The translations under genes and the position numbers were made by a program. From Isoetes taiwanensis (taxonomy: Eukaryota > Streptophyta > Lycopodiopsida > Isoetales > Isoetaceae): a stretch of 64,000 nucleotides of DNA. The notes beneath the pieces are model-generated. The model was not told where the DNA came from, did no database searches, and saw only the letters and a program-made list of their open reading frames with translations. This document shows positions 1 through 11,492 of this stretch, piece after piece. Each line of letters begins with the position of its first letter. The stretch's first letter is position 1. Location of the stretch: assembly GCA_021234155.1 (NCBI GenBank), contig JAJEKV010000066.1, positions 4,428,537 through 4,492,536 on the forward strand, given 5' to 3'.

Positions 1-560
1 ATGGAAAATTACCCTAAGCACTAAGTTATATGGTCAAGTTTACAAAGAAGGAACACGAACACCCTAAGTGGCGAATTCCTGCCGCAGCCACCACCCGTGC
101 CAATTGACCACTACGAAAAGTGTCAGACATGAGTTCTTTGGCATTTTTGAAAACGAAGGTCTTCTACCCAAAAAACTTGGTCTCCATGGTAATGTATGAT
201 GTTCTAAGCCCATTAGCAGACCGCCCATTCACAGTTCTGGAGAGGGTGAGTTGCCCGTCCATCTCCAGGTCTTCCGGATAAAGACTTTTGGGGCTAGCTA
301 TTTTTGGGGAGTTTCAAGAATCCATCTTCTAGCATCAACACTCTTCCTTCACGTGATGACATGGTGCAAGATCGTAGTCAAATCTGACTTAGATATGGCG
401 TCTAACATAAATCTTATGAGTAGCTAGCTTCTTGAAGGTTTTCATTTTGAAGCTCAAGTTTCTATCGCTTGAACTGAGGACTTTGCTGGGAAGTCGCAAT
501 TAAAAATGTGGAGCAATGAGAACTGACAGAATCAAAATTAAATTTAAGCTCCTCCCGATC
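1..560. other. No gene recognised
   Basis: No long open frame, known domain, RNA gene or clear repeat is seen here. The base composition is ordinary for plant intergenic DNA. Confidence 0.5.
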
Positions 561-564
561 TGTT

Positions 565-925
565 ATTCAGAATTGAATAGCAGTTTTTGCAGTAGCAATA
601 TTGTTTGAGACAATTCGGGATGGCTGGTAAATTCAAATTCCATTTTTTCAGTGGCCATGCATGTATGTCTAGAGATGGTGCACCAAGTTATCCATGGAAA
701 CGACCACGTCTCGACCCCGAAACGTAAACCTGTGAGTTACTTAGTTCTTATAGGATTACGTCTTGGAGGCCAAAACGTGGTCGTTTTCATGAATAACGCA
801 ATGCACCATCTCATTCTAAACATGAATGCAGAGCCATGGAAAATGGAGTTTGAAACGATCGACCATCCATAATGATCCCAAACAATATCTTGTTATTGCA
901 AAAGCGATTCTTGACTTCTAATTGC
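565..925. repeat. Long imperfect foldback (hairpin-forming inverted repeat)
   Basis: The left arm, about 570-732, is matched on the opposite strand by about 750-917. The best part is the pair ATGGAAACGACCACGT (left) and ACGTGGTCGTTTTCAT (right). The match continues outward through GAGATGGTGCA, TTCCATTTT and AATATTGTTTG with scattered mismatches and small gaps. The loop is only about 18 nt. A transcript would fold into a hairpin with arms near 160 nt. It could be a MITE, or a young small-RNA locus born from an inverted duplication. No target-site duplication was found. The frame open across 651-872 is a by-product of the repeat and is not called as a gene. Confidence 0.7.
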
Positions 926-1114
926 CACATTGGAAGGAGGATGATCCAAACTCTATTTCTCAAAGGCTCATTGCTTCACATTTTCAATCGCGAACTCCTC
1001 CGCCATAACCCAAGTGCAAACGAACAAAACTCAACCTCCAAAACATAAACGCTTCAAGAACCTAGCAGCACACAAGGCTTACGTTTCAAAGGGCATATCC
1101 TAGTCAAATTCGAC

Positions 1115-1228
1115 CAAACATGCCACCTAGGCTCAAACATGCCAAGGTGGCTCCAACATGCCACACGGGCTCCAACATGCCACCTAGGTTCCAACATGCC
1201 ACCTAGGCTCAAGCATGCCATCTAGGCA
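1115..1228 (-). repeat. 19-bp minisatellite, reverse-oriented short array
   Basis: About six units of the 19-bp repeat found at 1596-2553 lie here on the opposite strand, seen as AACATGCCACCTAGGCTC and variants. The array is shorter and lies about 370 bp before the main one, so the two could pair with each other. Confidence 0.85.
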
Positions 1229-1595
1229 CTCCAAATGGTGACATGGCATGCCAAGTAAGCAAGTCCAAGTTTTGACTAGGCCAAAAATGAAAATATGTCT
1301 AGCTTTGGTCTTTTCATTGGGTGATGTTGGCAAATTTTGGGTGACATGGCTAGATGGTGGTGACATGGACATGATGACTAGGACTTTATTTTGGAATTTT
1401 TGGTAGAGGAGTTTGGCAATGGATAGAATAGAGGGATCTTATACCGACGCCTTCCCCAAGCCTAACTAGGCCAGACATTCGCGTGGCTTCCTCACCGTGA
1501 GGGAAGAGGCCGGACCCGGGGACAAAGCTCAAAGGTGTCGAGGTGTTTCTTTTCCAGCCGGGCCAGGCAAGGGCAAATGCCAATGCCCCTTCCTC
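1229..1595. other. Spacer between the inverted minisatellite arrays
   Basis: No gene is seen. A stretch near 1275-1320 (GACTAGGCC followed by an A-rich run and CTTTGGTCT) resembles sequence just beyond the main array near 2616-2650. The flanks therefore seem to have been duplicated along with the arrays. Confidence 0.5.
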
Positions 1596-2553
1596 GTGAG
1601 CCTAGGTGGTATGTTTGAGCCACCTAGGTGGCATGTTGGAGTCACATGGCATGTTTGAGCCACCTTGGCATGTTTGAGCCCGCATGGCATGCTTGAACTG
1701 GGTTGTTGAGCCCAAGTGGCATGTTTGAGCTCACGCAGATGTTTGAGCCACCTTGGCATGTTTGTTCTCTAGGTGGCACATTGAGCCTAGGTGGCATGTT
1801 AGAGCCACCTTGGCATATTGGAGCTTAGGTGGCATGTTAGAGCCTCACCGGCATGTTGTCATGCAAGGTACCACGCAGGCATGTTTGAGCCACCTTGGCA
1901 TGTTTGAGCCAAGGTGGATGTTGGAGCCTAGGTGGCATGTAGGAGCCCACGCGGGTATCTTTTGAGCCACCTTGGCATGCTTGAGCCTAGGTGGCATGTT
2001 GGAGCCCGTGATGGCATGTTTGAGCCATCGCTGGAGCCAAGGTGGCATCTTGAGCCGATGGCATGTTTGAGCCTAGGTGGCATGTTGGAGCCCACGTGGC
2101 ATGTTTGAGCCACCTTGGCATGTTGGAACCCTAGGTGTAATGTTGGAGCTTGCATGGCATGTTGGAGCCACCTTGGCATGATGGAGCCTAGGTGGCATGT
2201 TGGAGCCTACGTGGCATGTTTGAAACCACCTGGCATGTTTGATTCTAGGTGGCATGTTGGAGTTGAGGTGGCATGTTTGAGCCATCTTGGCATGTTGGAG
2301 CCTAGGTGGCACGCTGGAGCCTAGACGACATGTTTTAGCCACCTTGGCATGATGGAGCCCGGGTGGCATGTTGGAGCCCACGTGACATGTTTGAGCCACC
2401 TTGGCATGTTGGAGCCTAGGTTGCATGTTGGTGCCCGTGATGGCATGTTTGAGCCACCTTGGCATGTTGGAGCCCACGTGGCATGTTAGAGCCTAGGTGG
2501 CATATTGGAGCCTCGCATGGCATGTTTGATCCACCTTGGCATGTTTGAGCCCG
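1596..2553 (+). repeat. 19-bp minisatellite, main array (about 45-50 units)
   Basis: The unit is GGCATGTTKGAGCCNNNNT, 19 bp. The core GGCATGTTKGAGCC is well kept. The following bases switch among a few states (CACCTT, TAGGT, CACGT), many of them part of CCTAGG or CACGTG-like words. Units average 19 bp with small indels. The core lacks stop codons in several frames, so spurious frames of up to 134 residues appear on the minus strand. They consist only of the translated repeat. Confidence 0.9.
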
Positions 2554-3020
2554 AGCTAAATTGGATGGAATTTTAGCAATTTTTGTATGTGATGGATAAA
2601 TGGTGTACTTTTGACTAGGAGAAAAAATGGTCTTGCTAACTTTGGTCTCGGACAAATGGCAATAGTGTATGAAAAGGGAGAAAAATGATGGATAAAGAGA
2701 TGATTTTTTCCGGGTGGAATGGTAGTGAAGACCTTGGGAAATAGAAAATCATACCTTAAGAACTAACATCATGGCTCATGCGAAGTACCATTGAAATTCA
2801 AGTGGTCTTCCAAACTTTCAACTTGGGGTCTTCAACCTTTGACTTCAAGTGTTCAAGATGCTTGTGATCAAATATTCTTCAAGAAATGCCTATATGATGC
2901 CAAACCAGTGTCCATGGTTCTTCGCTACAAGTTGCCAAGTGATGAATGTCTTCAAGTTTCACGCTCTACAAGCTCTCACATAATGGCATGTGGACAACTT
3001 GGTCATACATGGATTCTTAG
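2554..3020. other. No gene recognised
   Basis: Unique-looking sequence. A frame at 2791-3030 has no recognisable domain and no splice or start context that I can support. Confidence 0.4.
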
Positions 3021-3235
3021 AAAACCATAAAAAACCACACCTCAAGAAAACAATACCTTAAAAAACAACACCTTACAAAAAACAACCCTTCAAAAAACCA
3101 TACAACCTGATAAAACAACACATCCTTAAAAAAGAAACTACGCCTTCTTAAGAAACCACACATTCTTCAAAAAAACCATGGCTCCTTAAGAAAAACTACT
3201 AAAGATATCCTTGAAAAACCACATCGCCCCAGATA
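3021..3235 (+). repeat. A-rich degenerate tandem repeat
   Basis: Loosely repeated words of the type CCTTAAAAAACAACA or CTTCAAAAAACCA recur about every 15-25 bp. The A runs all lie on the plus strand. It is low-complexity sequence with no clear unit length. Confidence 0.6.
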
Positions 3236-4364
3236 CCTACATGTAGGTTTTTCAAATCTTCAAAAAAACAACCCGTGTTGTGTTTTTACTGTTGTTTTCA
3301 GCTGTGGACCAAATGTTGGGGTTGTAGTGAGTCAAAGATGTTATATTTCATTGTAGGTTATATAGACATTTGTAGATAAATAGGTATTAAACTTGGACAG
3401 AAGAGCTAGCATTACTTTGCTGGACATGCATGCAAAAGGTGGTTTTCTTGTTGAGGCACAGGCTATCTTTGATAGCATGCCGCTCAAACCCGGCAGACTT
3501 GCTTTTTCTATAATGTAAGACATATGTTATACATAGAACCGAGAGTTCATCTAGAATCCTAGATACATTCAAATGTGCATATTTGAAGGTCATGACGCAA
3601 GAAGAAGTGGTCATTACAAGAAAAGTGATGATAGTTCTTGGATGAACAAGGCCTAATGATAATATTCGATGTGTTGTTGTGCACGCACTAGAACCGTAAG
3701 TCTTTTAGTTATATTATCGTCTTAATATTTGCGAAAAAAATTTGAGTTGCTCAAAGTTCATGTTTCGAAAGTCAAATAGGGTCCTCAAATTAGTGAACAA
3801 AGCCCTCGTGGACAAGTACGAAAAAACAAAATGAAATCCCGAAAGATGTTTAATGCCTTTGAAGCCGGATTCTCAATTTATAGCTTGTCTTGGGATTGAG
3901 TTACCCTAATCCAAACGATTTCGCAAAACTGCGGAACTAGTACCGCAAATTTACTGGGTAGAAAACAGTGGTTCTGCATTGAATCTTAAATCTAATTATA
4001 TGTTAGTCTTTAGGTTTAAGATAAGATATAAAATGAATTATATTAACATAAGCTTATCCTATTTTATATTCATATGTGCACATCTAGAGAGGCGCTCTTC
4101 TATGTTAAACATAAGCTTAAACCTGGGATCACCATTGTTTAATCAATACCATCTAAAAGCACATCTAATTATATATTGGACTTTAAGCTCTTGTTGAGTG
4201 GAATTTTATTTCATTTGCACCCATAAGCAAAGGCAATGTTAAGTTGGTTGGAGTAGTTGTCTAAGTTGTGTGGTATAAACTTATTTTTCACCATAATGTC
4301 TTGTGTATTCAAACATGTGATCATTATTCCCTACTTAAATTTGGTTTGGGAGATCAAATAGTTG
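3236..4364. other. No gene recognised
   Basis: Ordinary AT-rich intergenic sequence. The short frames have no family resemblance. Confidence 0.4.
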
Positions 4365-4650
4365 CCAATGGGTCAAAGCATGGAGCTGGGGGGCATTTTT
4401 GCGCCAGCCAAGCACCCCCTAAGCACCTAATGCGTAGAAATTTTACTTATTTTTATTTTTTTCTATAACTCGATGAAGCTGAAATTTTGTATTCCATGTA
4501 ATATGAATGCGTTCAGAGAAAAATATCAAAAATAAAATAAAAGAAAAAATATTTTTAAAAATACAAAGAAAATAGCTCCGAAAAGCACCCCCTAAGCACC
4601 ATGTGTCGCTGACACAAAAAGTGTCCCCCACTCCATGCTTTGACCCCAAT
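4365..4650. mobile_element. MITE-like element with about 38-bp terminal inverted repeats
   Basis: The left end begins GGGTCAAAGCATGGAG and the right end is its inverse, ending CTCCATGCTTTGACC. The arms stay alike for about 38 bp (left GGGGGGCATTTTTGCGCC, right inverse GGGGGACACTTTTTGTGTC). CCAAT flanks both sides (4365-4369 and 4646-4650), a plausible 5-bp target-site duplication. A direct repeat AAGCACCCCCTAAGCACC occurs just inside each arm. The middle is AT-rich and non-coding. The TIR does not let me assign a superfamily. Confidence 0.75.
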
Positions 4651-4834
4651 TTCTAGGCTAAATAATATTGACCAAGATTCGCCTATGTTTCTATAGCTAA
4701 AAATTCTAGCTGGGAGAAATTCGCCAACATAACTAATCTCGAAAACCTAAGATTCGCCTACCATTCTAAATTACACCTATGCAAATTTGGCCTTAAGGGC
4801 TACCCTGCCAAAGAGCTTACCTATGTTCAAAAGG

Positions 4835-5016
4835 AACAAGGTGCTGCACACGGAGGGTTGCCCTCCATGACTAGAGGGTGAAGTGGTTTAAATCATACTT
4901 GAAAGTCATGTTTTTACAATCAATCAAAATTGCTATTTTACAACATTGACATTCTGTGAAGATGATGGTACACATTTGCATCACTAACTCCTCCTTAGAT
5001 GTTGAGCTCCTCTTGG
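4835..5016 (+). repeat. Interspersed repeat, copy 1
   Basis: About 180 bp that recurs at 37467-37646 in the same orientation. It starts AACAAGGTGCTGC and holds a GGAGGG-TTG-CCCTCC hairpin about 20 bp in. It ends near GTTGAG...TTGG. The ends do not match a named element class. Confidence 0.75.
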
Positions 5017-6339
5017 ACTAGGATCCAGCTGGACACATGGACTCTGGGTTTTCAGCGTAACGTATTGGCTTTCGTTTGGTTTCTTGATTATCGTCATTAT
5101 GAAGCATATTCAACACCAAAATTCTTTTCAGATGACTGGCTTTGCTTGTTGTTTGACCAGTCCAAGCGCAATTCTCTGGAGCAAACTGCTCATAACGAAG
5201 CTGACTGCTCTGATTATCGTATTGTTTATATGGGACCAAAAGATAGGTAATCTGGTTATATAGATTATGTCTCTAGCTCACCCCTCTTGTTACCACCTTA
5301 TCTCATTAAACAAAAGTACTTCCCCTTACGAGCCATGCTTCTAAAAAGTAACAAGTTATGTTTTCTCCTCAAAAAGGGAGACGATGGACAAACCAAGCTA
5401 AGGCCTTGATGAGTCATTAAGGACTGTCAGAGTTTACGAACCACCAAGGACCATCAAGAGGTAGATGTCTCTCCAATTGAATATCAGTTGAGGATCTCCT
5501 TCACACGGTCCCTAGTCTTGTATGTTTCTATGGATGAGGTCATATATGTTGCACCTAATAGATTTATCCAGGTTCGATTCCTGGAGGGTGTTTTCATTGT
5601 AAGTCCAAGGCAATGACATGGTTTCATGATTCCTAGCATATGATATGCTATGGGCCAAAGGCCTAGATAGAGATAAAGAGGGATTTAGCCATAAATTCTT
5701 GCAAGAATGCCCTAGAGTCAACTATAAACTTGATGGATTCTCACCAATAGATTTCGTATTCGTCGTGCCAGTAAACCCTTGCAAGAACCCAATATAGTAT
5801 TTGCAAATACGATTTCTCCATCCTATAGGCAAAATCGTGCATGATGCCACATGACGCAACCTCTTAGTTGCTATGTTTTTCTTTGTTGCATGTGAAGACA
5901 CAAGCAGGGACATTTCTGTAAATATGGTATGCTATTTTATGGTATTCACACTCCCCTTTACTCTAAAACACATCAGCACTTCCCATTCCGACATACATCC
6001 CAAATGAACTCAAAGAATCTCTACTCCAAGTTCCTTTAAACAAAAGCTCCCATAGCTAACCGTTTGCTACCTGTTCGTCAGACACCTCAAGTGTCTCCCA
6101 TGCTGCAACTAAGAGATGTTGGTTTTATTAAATTCAAAACAGAAATTTCAAAAGAGATGGCATGCTTGCCAACTTTGAGAGCATAGCCATTCTAATTCTC
6201 CTTGTCCGGATGAACTGGGACATTATATTATTGTTCCTCCTTTGTTACTTAGCACAATATGTTCACGTGGAGACCCAAATCTAGAATTGGAGCTTCGGTC
6301 TACCTTGCCAATTATAAATTGAAACATCCACGATCCATA
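5017..6339. other. No gene recognised
   Basis: Frames at 4999-5250 and on the opposite strand have no recognisable domain. No repeats are evident. Confidence 0.4.
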
Positions 6340-6570
6340 ACGCAGCTGACTGCCAGTTTACAGGGAATAATTGGTTTGGAGCAATCAACAGCGTATCTTA
6401 GATATATTCTAGCATCTACCTAGGATATACCACAAACCCATAAGCAAGGGTTAGAACGTAGGTGACCGCCGATTTACAGGGAACATAGATTTGAAGCAGT
6501 CTCCAGCATATCCTCAGGTATATTCTAGCATATATCTAGGATATGCCCAAACCCACATAAGCAAGGGTTT
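6340..6570 (+). repeat. Tandem duplication, unit about 117 bp
   Basis: Two adjacent copies start at about 6340 and 6457. Both hold TTTACAGGGAA, TATATTCTAGCAT and CTAGGATAT, and both end in AAGCAAGGGTT. A related stretch occurs near 44095-44170 (ACATAAACGAGGGTTTG and GGCAACCCAAAA), so the unit belongs to a dispersed repeat. Confidence 0.7.
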
Positions 6571-7590
6571 GGGCAACCCAAAAAGGCACTAAGGAAATAG
6601 ATAAAAAATGGGAAAAATAATAGTCGAAGTGGTCCCATAGATGGATGCATGTTACAAACTTGTCAAGATGATTTGACAATAAATTGCTTTCTTCCTGCAT
6701 TCTAGTAGAAATAATGATGACGTTCCACCTGTTTCTTTGGAAAGACTGCATCAGCTTTGCAATAAGCATTCAGAAATGGAAACAAGAGGTTAACAAAAAT
6801 GCTCCTTGCTACTTGGAAAGATCATTTGCTTCAAGATACTTTGTTCCATACCTGAGACCCAAAGATTATTTCTTACAAATATGTAGTGTTACTTGCACCT
6901 ATTAAGGCCCAAGAGTTGGCGTTGATATTGTGCAAAATTGTGCGCACCTCAATGCGTGAATGCATGTAATAGAAAACATCATGAAGATACGTTTAATAAT
7001 AAACATATGTTATCATCATCAGGCTTACTTTACATCACAAAAAAAAAGAAAATTGGAGATATATTTGAGAACTTCAATCCAATATTAGATGTATGGATGT
7101 TACCAATGCATGCTCTAATATTTCTAGAGCTGGTAATGATATGTCTCCATTGCATTGTGCACTACCCGTAGCCAAAGATGCCAAACAAAGTAGCTCTTCT
7201 CAATCTCAATGAGATTGAGGGTCAAATAGTCTTGACAACACCATAAGGTTTGCATGATATTGATTATGCCTTTATACTATAAAATGCACGATTTTGCAAA
7301 GATGCCAATGTTTTATGTAGATTTTTATCAATTGCATTCAAGTTGTGACATAATCTTCACCTTTCTATTAAGCTAAACTAAAGAAGAATGCGTCACTTGC
7401 ACAAGAAGCATCATAACAATACCATAAACCACGATTCCATTATTTTAAAATTATTCCATCATTTTGAAATTTACAAATAGTGACAACCCCAATTTCAACA
7501 ATGTGGAATTGCATGTAAATACCTCTTAATTCTAACAGGTCTTAAATTACAAGTTAAGACACTTATCACAAGCAGGGATAGGTTCAATAC
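6571..7590. other. No gene recognised
   Basis: AT-rich sequence without a supported gene. Confidence 0.4.
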
Positions 7591-7599
7591 GTTGTATGT

Positions 7600-7975
7600 T
7601 TTATACGGAATACGTATGAATTGTATGATACGGCACATATTTGCCGTATAAAACGTAAAAAACACGGCAAAAAAAAATTCGAAAGATCGAAGATTTTCAC
7701 AGACGCGAAAACATCTAATTCAGCAGACGCGAAAACAAGAAAACGGCAGAAACAAAAAAAATTGGCGTGACGCTGTTTTCACTATTTCACAGATGCGAAA
7801 AAACTTTCACGTGACGCTGAAGCAGTGAAAAAATCAGACGCTGAAAAAATAAAAATAAAAAATAAATTTGTTTTTCCGCGTACGAATTTGAAATTTGAAT
7901 TTCGCGTACGCAAAATCCTATAAACCGCGTACGCGAAACTTTTTTCGCGTAAGCGGGTAGCAAATTTTTTTCTTC
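7600..7975. repeat. CGCGTACGCG-rich repeat, copy 1
   Basis: Several palindromic CGCGTACG or CGCGTACGCG words lie around AATTTGAAATTTGAA at 7875-7955. They are preceded by repeated CAGACGCGAAAAC and GTGACGCTG words from about 7690. Near 7605-7650 short words ATACGG/CCGTAT form local inverted repeats. A related block lies at 11515-11615. Confidence 0.6.
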
Positions 7976-8017
7976 CCCTTTTTTTTTATGGGATTACATA
8001 TGCAAAGTTTAGATTCT

Positions 8018-8185
8018 TGAACACAGTGGCATTGGTTGGATTGCCTAAATGAGATCATATTATGAAAAATACCATGCAACAGGATAGGGATATCTGCAAC
8101 TAGCAAGTGGCAATGGTTGGATTGCCGAAGTGACATCTTAATAAGAAAATTACCATGCATCAGGATATGAATATTTTCAATTTAC
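8018..8185 (+). repeat. Tandem duplication, unit about 85 bp
   Basis: Two adjacent diverged copies. Each holds AGTGGCAWTGGTTGGATTGCC, then ATACCATGCA or TTACCATGCA, then CAGGATA. Copy 1 begins near 8020 and copy 2 near 8104. Confidence 0.7.
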
Positions 8186-9418
8186 AAGTACAAATGAGTT
8201 GTTCTAAGAAAATGTTCTTCATACTTGGAAATGCCATGGCAAATATTCCATGAGCGTAAAAGGGTTTATGTCTTGGGATAACTATACAAGGTAATTGATT
8301 TATTTGTGGAAGGTACCCCTAACTAACTAAAAAATAGGGCAAAATGGAACGTGGACAAATATATTGCAGACGAAACCGTCGACCAGAACACTACCGGATC
8401 TTGGAGATAACTAATCTGCAGATAAGAACACAGCTGGATTAGGGTTCGGAAAAGCGTGAGACAGGTCTGCGAACCTAATCTTGTGATGGAAATATGCCCC
8501 AAGGCAGGAACTGATGGTATGTCCTGGGCTACATTGCTATTTATACTGATACCCCTAATACAAAGCAAAAAAGAAGGCTAGTTTTAGTGCTAATCTGAGC
8601 CTACTCAGCTTGCTAAGTCCAGACGAGACAATGCCTTGTAGGAAAGGGGATCTAAATATGGCAACTAGGAAGAGGATTGCTTAGGAGAAGTTTCAATGAA
8701 GGAAAGAAGAAAAAACTCTTTCAATTTCATAAAATTATAGTAGCCTCCGGTCCAAAAGTCCTGCTGGTAGTGACAATGTGTCGGATATCAACAAAGATCG
8801 TGGAGAAGGGTGCAATTGATGGATCTAGCAACGCGTGCGAGGGCCGTGGCATGAATAGGAGAAAAGTGTTGTTCAAATAGCCCCGATGAAGCCAAGGACA
8901 CAAAGAAGATGCTTGAAAGTTGGATCAACAAGCTCCATCTATTTGAACATAAAGATGTTTCCAACAAGCTATATGATCCGGAGCGCATCGTCGGGGTTTG
9001 AGATATGTCTTGTTACATTCCAAGTGCAATCTTATCTAGACAATATTTTGAATAGGAGTTCATGCTTTTTAAGATGTTTACATAAGATTGCAGATCTGCC
9101 CAGGCTGTTATGAAATAGGGTGTCCATAATGTAATGCATGTCTTAATAACAGGGATATTACTTATATACTGCGATATGGGGACACATATAGTGATCTATT
9201 TGATAGACAATGCATTTATAAGTAGGAGAATATTAAAGATCATAAATAGCCTGCTGACCATGTTACACATGGTACATCCCAGATCTGAAATTCAACCTGA
9301 CTAGTATCTGTTTTAGCGTATCACGCTACCAAGGTAGATTCTCGTGATAGCAAGTAGTACAACGATAACGATTCATATATTTAGGATATCTTTTTCACCA
9401 TGTTGGGTTATTGTTTAT
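8186..9418. other. No gene recognised
   Basis: No domain is recognised in frames such as 8677-8880 or 8886-9113. The sequence runs up to the left end of the first family A element. Confidence 0.4.
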
Positions 9419-9617
9419 TCTAGAATGGGACTCGCAAGAAACCAACAAACCGCCCGATAGATAGGCTTCTCATTCATCTCAGCAGATTTTCTACAATGGT
9501 GGACAGTGGGTAGCCGCACACATGCGAACTACCCACGAAAAATAAAGGGAAAATCCAATTATATCATTTGGACCCCAAAACAAATACAATGCTAATAGAT
9601 GAGTGGTTGATGTACCG

Positions 9618-9692
9618 CCGAAGCTTATCACAGGGATTAAAACCCCAGCCCTTTCGGGTTTTCGAGGAAAAACCCTAGTGATAAGCCTTCGG
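9618..9692 (+). other. Internal hairpin in element A1
   Basis: CCGAAGCTTATCAC at 9618-9631 pairs with GTGATAAGCCTTCGG at 9678-9692, and the inner CCAGCCC...GGGTT words add further pairing. The structure lies about 200 bp from the left end of A1. It is absent from the shorter A2. Confidence 0.6.
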
Positions 9693-10038
9693 CAAGGGGC
9701 TTAGACAAACGTAAGGCATAGAATCGCATGGAGAAGTCGAAACGGATGCCGCTCGCCAACCTGTACCTGCACACCACCAACACAATAAACGAGAAACAAA
9801 CCAGAGAATAGCATCACCCAGCGGGTGGAAAAAAGGCATCACCCAGCGGGTGGAAAAACATGATAAACAGAACTTGTACAAAATATAATAAACAAAGAAG
9901 GGGGAGGGTGGGTTCAAAGAGAATCATCACGGGAGAGAGAAGAGGAAGCCCGATGAGACGTGGATGCGAAACGCTACCTGAAATAGCGAAACCCCAACCA
10001 AAATGGGCATGATCCGCATGCATGCATGACATGCATGC

Positions 10039-10083
10039 TCGTCCCATTCTAGAATGGCGATCCGATGTCCGGATCGATGCGAT
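10039..10083 (+). promoter_or_regulatory. Right-end ATIR and terminal hairpin of A1
   Basis: The right copy of the asymmetric inverted repeat (10041-10053) is followed by CGATCCG (10058-10064), a 5-nt loop and CGGATCG (10070-10076). In known Helentrons such a hairpin is thought to help end strand transfer; that role is inferred here. Confidence 0.65.
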
Positions 10084-10443
10084 TCTAGAATGGGACTCGC
10101 AAGAAATCAACAAACCGCCCGACTACCGTGAGAACTTCCTTACAAACTAGGATCGAGAGGGACTAAGGTCACGGGACGAGGCCAAAGGCCTATGAAAGGA
10201 TAGCAAGAAAGATACGCCAAATTGGCTAAACGGCGTGAAGAAGCCCTCCCCCCCACGGAAACAATTCAAAGAGAATAAGATACTGCTGAGAGAAGAGGAA
10301 GCGCCGATGAGACGTGGATGCAGAAATGCGCCTGAAATAGCGAACTCCCAACCAAAAATGGGCATGCGCCGCCCGCATGCATGCATGACATGCATGCTCG
10401 TCCCATTCTAGAATGGCGATCCGATGTCTCGGATCGATGCGAT
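10084..10443 (+). mobile_element. Helentron-like element A2 (non-autonomous)
   Basis: It shares about 42 bp at the left end with A1 (TCTAGAATGGGACTCG and on through CAACAAACCGCCCGA). It also shares about 185 bp at the right end, including a GAAGAGGAAGC block, CCGATGAGACGTGGATGC, ATGCATGCATGACATGCATG, the internal inverted repeat and the hairpin. The middle differs from A1 and is only about 150 bp. It ends GCGAT at 10443 and is followed by TATTG. A1 and A2 therefore lie head to tail between two T residues. Non-coding. Confidence 0.7.
10400..10443 (+). promoter_or_regulatory. Right-end ATIR and terminal hairpin of A2
   Basis: GTCCCATTCTAGA is followed by CGATCCG, a loop with one extra base relative to A1, and CGGATCG. 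The hairpin is kept although the loop has changed. Confidence 0.65.
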
Positions 10444-11490
10444 TATTGACATGAATGACTACATAGCTGATGACAAAAAATAAACAGAGGGGCGGATAAC
10501 TTAGAGTAGAGCTTATAAGAGTTTACTTCTAAAAGCTGATACCCTTGTAATATAGGGCATGGAGTTTAACTCATCTATAGTCTTAATTGGCCCTTAAATT
10601 TGGAATTGATCTAGATGATGGTTAAACTTAAATTGAATAATATTGATGTATTGTATACAAGGGGACCATATTATTCAAACAGTAAGATTACACTTTCTTT
10701 GGTGCTGGGAATGATAGATACTGTAGTATATAGTTCTGGATGTTAAATTTAACGTACATAACCATGCAATCTGCCAATAATGATTGTAACCTGTTTGACT
10801 TGTGGCAGCAAGTACTTTAATTAGCTTGTGACATGTAAGGAGTTGCGGAAAAACAGGGTCTGCACTATATTGGCTTAGATCTTCCTATATGTTTAAATAA
10901 TGTGGCAGGGAATTATATGCCACTTCTTAGATTATGGTATTATCTGGAGTTAAGATTCCTTATTCTTGTTTGTTAGATTACAAGCAGGGTGAGGGGTGAT
11001 AAACTTAGAGGATCTGAAGACGCCTGCTAGTAGCTTAGGCTCTTACCCATATATTTGGCTAACCGTCCTTTGGTTCTACTACAGGTAACATGATCTTCTA
11101 CTCCCTGCTACGTTTTCCTTAAAAAATGGATGATCAACAATGATAACCGTCTTATTATGGTGGATTGGACATAATTGCATATTGAAGCACACACTTATGT
11201 GATACAAACTGTGGGTTGTTTAGAAATTTCTAATCCTTTTCAAACTTTAGAAAGCTGGATCTGATCAGACATATTGTAAGATGTTTTGAACACATTCGAT
11301 TCTCTTTTAATATATCATGGCATGATAATTCTGTTTAATAAATAAAAAGCATTTGTTTTTTGGTATAGATATAACCAGGTCTTGGCTTTGTACTTTTTAG
11401 CACCAATTAAGTACTTAGGCTGCTTATTGAACCTGTTTTGATTCCTTGCAAATGTTCCTAATGGGTTAAAGTCTGTCGTTGACAGGTTTA
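10444..11490. other. No gene recognised
   Basis: AT-rich, T-leaning sequence that could be intron or spacer. No supported exon was found. Confidence 0.4.
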
Positions 11491-11492
11491 AA

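Larger units (their letters stand above)
9419..10083 (+). mobile_element. Helentron-like element A1 (non-autonomous)
   Basis: The left end is TCTAGAATGGGACTCG, preceded by T. The inverse, GTCCCATTCTAGA, sits near the right end (10041-10053). It is followed by a terminal hairpin with stem CGATCCG/CGGATCG, and the unit ends GCGAT next to a T. An inverted repeat terminal on the left but internal on the right, followed by a hairpin, is the layout described for Helitron2/Helentron elements. The next unit starts at once with the same left end. A CCGATGAG motif lies about 130 bp before the right end. No Rep/helicase frame is present. At 665 bp it would have to be mobilised in trans. The class is an inference from structure. 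Confidence 0.7.

Noticed and set aside
2073-2477. 134-residue minus-strand frame in the 19-bp repeat.
   Set aside because: It is only the translated minisatellite, whose core lacks stops; there is no start context and no conservation of frame across indels.
1115-2553. CRISPR-like array.
   Set aside because: The unit is 19 bp with only 4-5 variable bases, and the variable parts recur. The setting is a plant genome.
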